Part shown: piece after piece, positions 1-6,358 of the stretch
How the letters are laid out: every line of letters begins with the position of its first letter
Position numbering within the stretch: the first letter of the stretch is position 1
NCBI GenBank assembly: GCA_021738505.1
Contig: JAIPBW010000025.1
Coordinates: forward strand, 1 to 40,217
Source: Bacteroidales bacterium
GTDB lineage: Bacteria > Bacteroidota > Bacteroidia > Bacteroidales > PWNQ01
DNA length: 40,217 nt
Direction: 5' to 3'
Translations under genes and position numbers: made by a program
Notes under the pieces: model-generated
The model's database searches: none
What the model saw: only the letters and a program-made list of their open reading frames with translations
Told to the model about the DNA's origin: nothing

Positions 1-74
1 GTTCGTTGTTTGTCCGCTAATTTCTCTAATTACACACCAATTAACGCGGATTTAGTATATTCTTATTCGCAAAT

Positions 75-142
75 GTAATTCGTAATTCGTAATTCATAAT
101 TCAAGATACGCATCATCACATCATCGCATCATCGCATCACCG
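75..142. repeat. Short tandem simple repeats
   Basis: A TAATTCG-type 7-nt unit is repeated about four times at 75-105, with the last copies degenerate (TAATTCA). It is followed by a GCATCATC/ACATCATC unit repeated at 109-142. The units are too short and too closely packed for a CRISPR array. They look like slippage-derived intergenic DNA. Confidence 0.6.
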
Positions 143-364
143 CCAACTCGCAGCTTCGCATTTAATCATTCACCTGTGTGTCGAAAAAATTTTCGTTATG
201 GAGGTTTGGAGGTTTCATATGTTTAACTTTTATTAGATCGAATTCGTCAGGTCAAAAGTAATAAAAACCATAATTTAGCAAATTGAAAAATACAGTATTA
301 TTGTAACACTGAAAAATACTGCCCGGTCAGAATGGTTACAGAAGTTTAATAAGTTGTCTTTTGT

Positions 365-385
365 CCTGTTTTCAGACCAAACAGG
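365..385 (+). promoter_or_regulatory. Inverted repeat upstream of S8 peptidase
   Basis: CCTGTTT (365-371) and AAACAGG (379-385) form a perfect 7-bp inverted repeat around a 7-nt centre, 25 nt before the peptidase start. It could be an operator or a leader hairpin. The same half-site words occur in the promoter spacer at 13528-13545, but with a different centre. Confidence 0.3.
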
Positions 386-410
386 GACATTCGTTTAAAA
401 ACAGATTTTT

Positions 411-2003
411 ATGACAATGCGGAAAATATTACTTTTTACAATTAGTATTTGTTTTGCTCTGCAGCTACAATCGCAACAGAAACAAGCCAATCCCTGGTAT
501 TATCAGGCGCCCAATGACACCCTGGCTGCTGCCGGTATTGATTCAGCCCAAAAACTATTACGCAATATAGTGCCCGCAGAAATTGTTGTTGCTGTGATTG
601 ATGCCGGTGTAGACACGAATCATATTGCTCTGCAGGATCACATCTGGGTAAACAAAGACGAAATACCGGGCAATAATATAGATGATGACAATAATGGATA
701 TATAGACGATACTCATGGTTGGAATTTTTTGGGAAATCAAAACGGTGAGAATTTACAGGGAGCTCCCTACGAATTTGTACGGATATATGATACTTTGCAG
801 CACAAATTCAAAACTCCCCGTTACGACTCCATCCCCAAAGGTGAAAATGCACAACTGGATCTTTACAGAGAAGTGTCCGCTGAATATAACAAGCGTGTGA
901 AAGAAATTAATAAACGTTTATCCACTTACAATAAAATTTTAGAAGGCTATAATGAAGCTTCAAAAATACTTAACAAACATATTGACAAAAAGGACTATGA
1001 TTTAGACGATATCCGTAAAATAGATGCCCAACGCAAAGATGTGGAATGGGCTGTGAATTATTACACCAAACTGGCCGACCGTGGGATCAGCAAACAAAAC
1101 GTTGAAACAAGAGTAAGAACAGCACAATCGGTTTTAAAAACCAAATTAAATCCGGATTATCATCCACGAAAGATTATTAATGATAATGTAAAAAATATCC
1201 GAGACAGCATTTACGGCAACAATGATGTTAATGGGGGAACAGCCTCACACGGAACTGCCGTAGCCGGGATTATCACAACAAACCAGAAATACAAAATTGG
1301 ATTTAAAGGAATCGCTCCTAAAGTGAAAATTATGCCTGTACGAGCTATTCCCGGTGGAGACGAATGGGACAAAGACGTAGCTTTGGCTATACGATATGCC
1401 GTAAATAACGGTGCTGATATTATCAACGGTAGTTTTGGAAAAATGTACAGCCCCAACAAACAAATGGTCGATTCAGCTATCCGCTATGCCGCCAAAAACG
1501 ATGTGCTGGTTGTATTGGGAGCCGGGAATGACCATAAAAATAATGATCTGAAGCCAAATTATCCCAATAAATTCTATGCCGACTCGGGCATTGCTCCTAA
1601 TGTTATTTCGGTTGGCGCAACCAATCATAACTCACTTCACAAAATGGTAGCTTCGTTCTCGAATTACGGGAAAAGACACGTTGACATATTTGCTCCGGGG
1701 GTAAATATTCAGGCATTAAACACCAGAGACAGAGCACGAAAGATTAGCGGCACAAGCGCTGCATCCCCTGTTGTTACAGGTGTGGCTGCGTTAATCAAAG
1801 TGCATTATCCTGCCATAAAAGCCCCGGATTTAAAAACAATCCTGATGGAATCCGTAACAGACTATTCCGGTTTAGACGTAAAAATCCCCGGAAGTTCAGA
1901 TACATTCAAAGACTTTGACGAAATCTGCACTTCCGGGGGTGTAATCAATGCTTACAAAGCTGTTTCTCTGACTAAGAAGCTCTTTCGCGAAGGCAAGCTT
2001 TAA
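411..2003 (+). CDS. Secreted subtilisin-like S8 serine peptidase
   Basis: This is a subtilase, expected to cleave peptide bonds outside the cytoplasm. A hydrophobic signal peptide covers about residues 4-21; Met3 (ATG at 417) is an equally good start. The catalytic triad is visible as Asp64 in AVIDAGVD, His280 in ASHGTAVAG and Ser449 in GTSAASP, with oxyanion Asn373 in GAGND. Asp and His are separated by about 216 residues, far more than in classic subtilisins. The insert begins with an Asp/Asn-rich NNIDDDNNGYIDD segment (89-100, possible calcium loop) and continues as a charged, probably helical stretch. That arrangement is typical of a Bacteroidetes S8 subfamily. No T9SS sorting domain is seen at the C-terminus, so it is probably periplasmic or surface-associated. 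It converges with the LruC gene with only 4 bp between the two stop codons. Confidence 0.93.
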   Translation: MTMRKILLFTISICFALQLQSQQKQANPWYYQAPNDTLAAAGIDSAQKLLRNIVPAEIVVAVIDAGVDTNHIALQDHIWVNKDEIPGNNIDDDNNGYIDDTHGWNFLGNQNGENLQGAPYEFVRIYDTLQHKFKTPRYDSIPKGENAQLDLYREVSAEYNKRVKEINKRLSTYNKILEGYNEASKILNKHIDKKDYDLDDIRKIDAQRKDVEWAVNYYTKLADRGISKQNVETRVRTAQSVLKTKLNPDYHPRKIINDNVKNIRDSIYGNNDVNGGTASHGTAVAGIITTNQKYKIGFKGIAPKVKIMPVRAIPGGDEWDKDVALAIRYAVNNGADIINGSFGKMYSPNKQMVDSAIRYAAKNDVLVVLGAGNDHKNNDLKPNYPNKFYADSGIAPNVISVGATNHNSLHKMVASFSNYGKRHVDIFAPGVNIQALNTRDRARKISGTSAASPVVTGVAALIKVHYPAIKAPDLKTILMESVTDYSGLDVKIPGSSDTFKDFDEICTSGGVINAYKAVSLTKKLFREGKL

Positions 2004-2007
2004 GCTG

Positions 2008-3285
2008 TTAGTAAATATATTGGTAATCTTTAAAAGAAGAATTATCAATTTTATACCAATTGGGATTACTTCCATTTTCAGCCCATTTATAAAATTTTAA
2101 ATAGCCTTTGACAATACTGTTTTTCTCAATCATATAATCAAAACTATCATAAAAGCTTAATGCCCAGGGATAATTATCTTCCGTTTCATAGGACTTAGCA
2201 AAGACCTTGCTGTTTTGAGCTTGCTGGATTGAATTATAAACTGAATTATCCGTATCATCGTCATTGGTATTAAAATAACTCAGATCAGCTAGATCCGTAG
2301 GGGTTTGTCCCGGCAGATGAACTTCTCTCCCGCGGCCTTCGCCAGACACATTGGCAATCAGATACGGATTAAAACTCCATATACTCAAATCCCAGGTCGA
2401 AACGGGCGATCCGCCGGCGGGTTGTCCATTTTGCATAAATTCCATAGAAACCTGAAGCGTTTCAGGTTGCACATATGTCATACTGTGATCAACATTAATA
2501 CCGGTTCCTCCACCCGGATGTTGCAAGACATCATAAATATCATCAAAAACCACAACATTCAGGTTGGTTTGATTAGCCTCAGTACCGTTGGCAGCAATGT
2601 TAAATACCGGATCATTTACCTGATATCCCGTAACATTATGCACATCATTAGGATCCAGGAAAGGAAATTCAATTGCAAACCCATTATGATAGCCTGCACC
2701 TGCAGCCCGAACCACGATCTCCGCATTGACCTCAACTACATAATCATTGGCATTGGTAACAGTTTCGAATTGATAATCCAATACCATATCATTAAAATCA
2801 TAATCTCCTTTCGAAGGCCATAAGTCCTCATAAGCCAATGTTCCATATCCTGATGCAGGATGATAATTTATGAAGGCTTTGTTTGGGTCATTCGGAAAAT
2901 CATCTTTGTTATTTTTAATTCCGTCACCATCCGAGTCATTGCCTTTTTTATCTTGTCCCTGTGTGGACGGATCAAACGGGTTGTAATCCATTACCTTAAG
3001 CTTTCCGGCATCGGCATAAGAAGGTATAACAACTGGGTAATTGTCACGGATAGCCGGACCTTTATAATAAAGGCGTTCATCATCAACAATGTAAATTGCA
3101 GAACTGTCTAATTCCCGGTCTTTTGGAAGATTAACAGTGGTTTCACTTGTGGTTTTCCAGTCAAAATCGTCAGATACATTAATATCTTCCATTTTTTCAG
3201 GTGTCATGTTGACCTGGTTATCATCTTTGTTACAGGCTGCAAATAAAACACCTATGGCGAGTAAAAGTAATCCAAATTTTTTCAT
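2008..3285 (-). CDS. LruC-domain lipoprotein
   Basis: The N-terminus is a lipoprotein signal with a lipobox ending at Cys18 (LFAAC), so the protein is probably anchored in the outer membrane or displayed on the surface. Residues 117-130 carry an Asp-rich DSDGDG calcium-binding-like motif. Residues 153-171 contain the EDLWPSKGDYDFNDMV signature of LruC/DUF4842 domains, which fills much of the rest of the protein. Function is not established: LruC is named from Leptospira surface lipoproteins, and Bacteroidetes members are often cell-surface proteins. A good promoter lies at 3525-3555, giving a leader of roughly 235 nt. The gene appears to be monocistronic. The family call is firm and the role unknown. 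Confidence 0.88.
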   Translation of the reverse strand: MKKFGLLLLAIGVLFAACNKDDNQVNMTPEKMEDINVSDDFDWKTTSETTVNLPKDRELDSSAIYIVDDERLYYKGPAIRDNYPVVIPSYADAGKLKVMDYNPFDPSTQGQDKKGNDSDGDGIKNNKDDFPNDPNKAFINYHPASGYGTLAYEDLWPSKGDYDFNDMVLDYQFETVTNANDYVVEVNAEIVVRAAGAGYHNGFAIEFPFLDPNDVHNVTGYQVNDPVFNIAANGTEANQTNLNVVVFDDIYDVLQHPGGGTGINVDHSMTYVQPETLQVSMEFMQNGQPAGGSPVSTWDLSIWSFNPYLIANVSGEGRGREVHLPGQTPTDLADLSYFNTNDDDTDNSVYNSIQQAQNSKVFAKSYETEDNYPWALSFYDSFDYMIEKNSIVKGYLKFYKWAENGSNPNWYKIDNSSFKDYQYIY

Positions 3286-3524
3286 GATCTTTTTTGTTTT
3301 CTTAGTTGTTAAAAACTTCCAATTTCTCTAGTTATAACTGCATCATAACTCTAACACTTAGTAAGTTCAGGGTCAAATATCATACCACAGATAAACTCTA
3401 TTGGTAGTCAGCAGGTTAATAAGAATCCCAAACCCCAATATATTCCCATTTATAGAACATATTCCCAAGTCAATATTTGATTCCTATACTGTTTTTATAA
3501 TCTATCTTTATCTTAAATTTTCCA

Positions 3525-3555
3525 CAAAGATACGAGGCAAAAAAGTAAATGTCAA
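3525..3555 (-). promoter_or_regulatory. Bacteroidetes-type promoter for the LruC gene
   Basis: Read on the minus strand, a -33 TTG (3553-3555) is followed by a 20-nt spacer and a perfect -7 box TATCTTTG (3525-3532), matching the known Bacteroidetes consensus. Transcription would start near 3518. The -33 element lies at the end of the gdhA terminator T-tract. Confidence 0.7.
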
Positions 3556-3588
3556 AAAAAAAGCGGGACTCTTTTGCCAGAGTCCCGC
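3554..3588 (-). terminator. Intrinsic terminator of gdhA
   Basis: A perfect 9-bp GC-rich stem (GCGGGACTC at 3563-3571 with GAGTCCCGC at 3580-3588) has an 8-nt loop. On the minus strand it is followed by nine T residues (3554-3562). It sits 50 nt past the gdhA stop codon. Confidence 0.92.
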
Positions 3589-3637
3589 CACGTCAATCAA
3601 AATTAAATGTAATTAAACCAAGCTATATATGCGTGTA

Positions 3638-4975
3638 TTAAACAACGCCTTGATCAAGCATTGCATTAGCTACCTTAAGGAAGCCTGCAACGTTAGCACC
3701 TTTAGGATAGTTTACAAAACCATCTTCTTCAGTACCATTTTCAACACAAGCCGTGTGGATATCCGACATAATTTGCTGCAAGCGAGCATCTACTTCTTCG
3801 CGGCTCCAACCAAGCTTCATTGAATTCTGTGTCATCTCCAGACCGGAAACGGCAACACCACCTGCATTAGCAGCTTTTCCGGGTCCATAGAGAATTTTGT
3901 TTTCCATGAAAACATCAATAGCTTCCGGCGTACAAGGCATGTTAGCACCTTCGGAAACGCAGGAAACACCATTCTTAACAAGAGTTTCAGCATCTTCTTT
4001 ATTCAACTCGTTTTGAGTAGCACATGGAATAGCAATATCCATTTTTACTTCCCATGGATGTTTACCTTCAACAAATTTAGCATTCGTAAATTCGTAAGAA
4101 TACGGTTTCACGATATCCTGGTTGGAAGCACGCAACTCGAGTAAGAAATCAATTTTTTCATCATCAAGACCATCAGGATCATAAATATAACCATCAGGAC
4201 CTGAAATGGTAACAACTTTACCACCGAGTTCGGTAACTTTCTGAGCAGCGCCCCAGGCAACATTACCAAAACCGGAAAGGCCAACGACTTTACCTTCAAA
4301 GGTTTCTCCTTTAGTCTTCAGCATTTCCTGAGCAAAATATGTTACACCAAAACCGGTTGCTTCCGGACGGATCAAAGAACCACCCCAGTTCACACCTTTA
4401 CCGGTAAGTGTACCCACGTGCTCACGTGCAAGTTTCTTATACATTCCATAAAGGAATCCGATTTCACGTCCGCCAACACCAATATCACCGGCCGGAATGT
4501 CTGTATCAGGACCGATTAGTTTCCATAACTCAAGCATGTATGCCTGGCAGAAACGCATAATTTCGTTGTCGGATTTGCCTTTAGGGTTAAAGTCTGATCC
4601 ACCTTTACCACCACCTAATGGAAGTGTTGTTAAAGAGTTTTTGAAAATCTGCTCAAAACCAAGGAATTTAAGAATACTTAAGTTCACACTCGGGTGAAAG
4701 CGAAGTCCGCCTTTATAAGGTCCGATTGCATTATTAAATTGAACACGGAAACCACGGTTAACGTGAACTTTATTGTTGTCATCAACCCAGGATACCTTAA
4801 ATGTTAAAACGCGGTCCGGATCAATCAAACGCTCAATGATACCTGCTTCTTCAAATTGTGGATTCTCACTTACTGTATCTTCTAAAGATTCCAATACTTC
4901 ATGTACTGCCTGTAGATATTCTACTTCACCCGGATTTTTCTTTTCCAGGTCTGCCATAATTTTTTCCAATTGCAT
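3638..4975 (-). CDS. gdhA: NADP-type glutamate dehydrogenase
   Basis: It catalyses reversible reductive amination of 2-oxoglutarate with ammonium to glutamate in the cytoplasm, linking nitrogen assimilation to the TCA cycle. The 445-aa length fits the hexameric small GDH class. Visible motifs are PYKGGLRFHP (86-95), the catalytic-lysine segment GGGKGGSDF (K124), PAGDIGVGGREIG (161-173) and the Rossmann motif LSGFGNVAW (233-241). NADP preference is inferred from similarity to the bacterial GdhA group, not proven from a residue. Met7 is an alternative start. A perfect -7 box lies at 5030-5037 and a strong terminator at 3554-3588, indicating a single-gene transcript. It is divergent from the Crp/Fnr-type gene. 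Confidence 0.96.
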   Translation of the reverse strand: MQLEKIMADLEKKNPGEVEYLQAVHEVLESLEDTVSENPQFEEAGIIERLIDPDRVLTFKVSWVDDNNKVHVNRGFRVQFNNAIGPYKGGLRFHPSVNLSILKFLGFEQIFKNSLTTLPLGGGKGGSDFNPKGKSDNEIMRFCQAYMLELWKLIGPDTDIPAGDIGVGGREIGFLYGMYKKLAREHVGTLTGKGVNWGGSLIRPEATGFGVTYFAQEMLKTKGETFEGKVVGLSGFGNVAWGAAQKVTELGGKVVTISGPDGYIYDPDGLDDEKIDFLLELRASNQDIVKPYSYEFTNAKFVEGKHPWEVKMDIAIPCATQNELNKEDAETLVKNGVSCVSEGANMPCTPEAIDVFMENKILYGPGKAANAGGVAVSGLEMTQNSMKLGWSREEVDARLQQIMSDIHTACVENGTEEDGFVNYPKGANVAGFLKVANAMLDQGVV

Positions 4976-5029
4976 AATTCTATGTTTTTTTTGTGAATTA
5001 ATAGAATATAAATATTATTTCTTCACGGA

Positions 5030-5037
5030 CAAAAGTA
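5030..5037 (-). promoter_or_regulatory. -7 box upstream of gdhA
   Basis: On the minus strand TACTTTTG matches TAnnTTTG exactly, 55 nt before the gdhA start. At the expected -33 spacing only ATG is found instead of TTG, so this is a partial promoter match. Confidence 0.5.
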
Positions 5038-5191
5038 GAGTATTCTCAATTCCCCCACATAATTTTTCATTATTATTTTCAATATTTTGAATTGATATTT
5101 TCTAACACCACTATTGATATATATCAACCTTTGGGTTGTTATTCAACAATTCCCTAAAAATTTATATTTTAGCAGCGTAATTTCAGACCTC

Positions 5192-6322
5192 ATGAATAAA
5201 GAAGAAAACAAAATAAATCATCTGATCAATAACCTTAATGAAAGGAATAAGGAGTTAAATTGTCTATATCGTATCGATGACCTTCTCAAAAATGCGGATC
5301 AACCCATTAATGATGCGTTAAAAGAGCTCACCCGGATCATACCCTCCGGATTCCGTTATTCGGATATCTGTGCCGTGAAAATTACGTATGACGGATATGA
5401 AGTTCAATCCGACAACTACGTTAATACGGCGCTGAAGATGCAAACTCCCCTTTGGGTAGAAGATAAAAATGCAGGAAATATTACAATTATTTATGTGAAG
5501 CCTGTAAAATCCGAAAAGGGCATTTTTTTATCCCAGGAGTATAAATTATTATCGACTATAGCAGAAAAGATCGGTAGCTTTATTTTATATAAAAACTTAA
5601 AAGCTTCCCTGAATAAATTAGAACAAGATAAAAAGACCCAACAACCCGGTAAACCGGCTAAAGAAGATGAACTTATCGACTGGTTGAAAGGGTATCATTT
5701 GAATGATTCCGAAATAGACCAGATATTGCAATTTAAAGTTAACTTTAACAAGGGAGAAACAATCTGTAAGCAGGGAGCGATCACTTCATACGTAATGATC
5801 CTGTCGGAAGGCCTCACTAAAAATTATCTGGAAGGATCTCAAGACAAAGGATTTAACTTCAAAATTGTTACACCATTTGACTTCATTGGTTTAACAGCGT
5901 TGTATGGAAATAACCAATATCTTTTTTCGGGCACAGCGCTTACTTCGTCTACATTATACATGATTGAAAAGCAGGTATTAAAAGACATTATCGCCAACAA
6001 CCCGGATTTTACAGCAAAATTAATGGAATGGTACAGCAAAACGACAGAATATCATCTTAAGCGGCTATCTTGCATCGCAAACAAACAATCTTTAGGACGC
6101 ATTTCGGAGATTTTACTTTACCTGAAAGAAGACGTTTTCCAATCCGATTTAATCCCCTCTTCCATCACACGCAAAGATGTAGCCGGACTAGCAGGCATGA
6201 CAACCGAAAGCGCAGTGCGCATGCTATCGGAACTTAAAAAAGACAACATTATTAAAGTAACAAACCGCGGTATTTCCATCCTCGATGAGCAATTACTCAA
6301 AACATTGAGCATAGCAGGATAA
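5192..6322 (+). CDS. Crp/Fnr-family regulator with N-terminal GAF-like domain
   Basis: I chose the ATG at 5192 (376 aa). An upstream extension to 5114 is open but adds an unconvincing 26 residues. Residues 1-145 resemble the GAF-like input domain seen in front of some sensor kinases: an ELNCLYRIDDLL helix, then a RIIPSGFRYSDICAVKI strand region and a closing helix. Residues about 178-285 form a cyclic-nucleotide-binding-type beta-roll (FNKGETICKQG, then FDFIGLTALYG). Residues about 325-365 are a Crp-type winged helix-turn-helix (RKDVAGLAGMTTESAVRMLSEL). Normal family members are about 220-230 aa, so the sensor domain is a real addition. No Fnr-type cysteine cluster is evident. Ligand and targets are unknown. 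It is divergent from gdhA, so nitrogen or redox control is possible but unproven. Confidence 0.85.
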   Translation: MNKEENKINHLINNLNERNKELNCLYRIDDLLKNADQPINDALKELTRIIPSGFRYSDICAVKITYDGYEVQSDNYVNTALKMQTPLWVEDKNAGNITIIYVKPVKSEKGIFLSQEYKLLSTIAEKIGSFILYKNLKASLNKLEQDKKTQQPGKPAKEDELIDWLKGYHLNDSEIDQILQFKVNFNKGETICKQGAITSYVMILSEGLTKNYLEGSQDKGFNFKIVTPFDFIGLTALYGNNQYLFSGTALTSSTLYMIEKQVLKDIIANNPDFTAKLMEWYSKTTEYHLKRLSCIANKQSLGRISEILLYLKEDVFQSDLIPSSITRKDVAGLAGMTTESAVRMLSELKKDNIIKVTNRGISILDEQLLKTLSIAG

Positions 6323-6357
6323 CCATACTTTCCACAGCTATCCTGCTCCCCCTTTTT
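6313..6357 (+). terminator. Probable terminator of the Crp/Fnr-type gene
   Basis: AGCAGGATA (6313-6321) pairs perfectly with TATCCTGCT (6339-6347) across a 17-nt loop, followed by CCCCC and five T residues. The stem starts inside the end of the coding sequence. The long loop and the C-run make it less certain than the other terminators. Confidence 0.5.
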
Positions 6358-6358
6358 A

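Larger units (their letters stand above)
1..410. other. Gene-free region with simple repeats
   Basis: I see no convincing gene here. Positions 1-60 are built from imperfect AATTA/CGCGGA-like words. Positions 75-105 carry three to four copies of a TAATTCG-type heptamer. Positions 109-142 repeat a GCATCATC-type word. Positions 198-220 contain GGAGGTTT twice in tandem followed by CATAT, which resembles a segment at 13329-13343. A 7-bp inverted repeat lies at 365-385 just before the S8 peptidase gene. No TAnnTTTG box with a correctly spaced TTG was found for that gene. Confidence 0.6.
3286..3637. other. Intergenic region: LruC leader, promoter, gdhA terminator
   Basis: This 352-bp gap holds the long leader of the LruC gene (3286 to about 3518), its promoter (3525-3555) and the gdhA terminator (3554-3588). 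I see no additional gene in it. Confidence 0.6.

Noticed and set aside
75-142. Possible CRISPR array
   Set aside because: Repeat units are 7-8 nt and tandem without spacers, and no cas gene is in the window.
2305-2823. 172-codon plus-strand frame
   Set aside because: It is antisense to the LruC gene, whose motifs are clear, and its product is rich in Ile and Asn as expected for a shadow frame.
5114-5191. 26-residue N-terminal extension of the Crp/Fnr-type regulator
   Set aside because: The extension is hydrophobic, lies in the AT-rich promoter region, and the downstream ATG at 5192 starts a normal charged helix. I also found no TAnnTTTG box with correct spacing in front of it.
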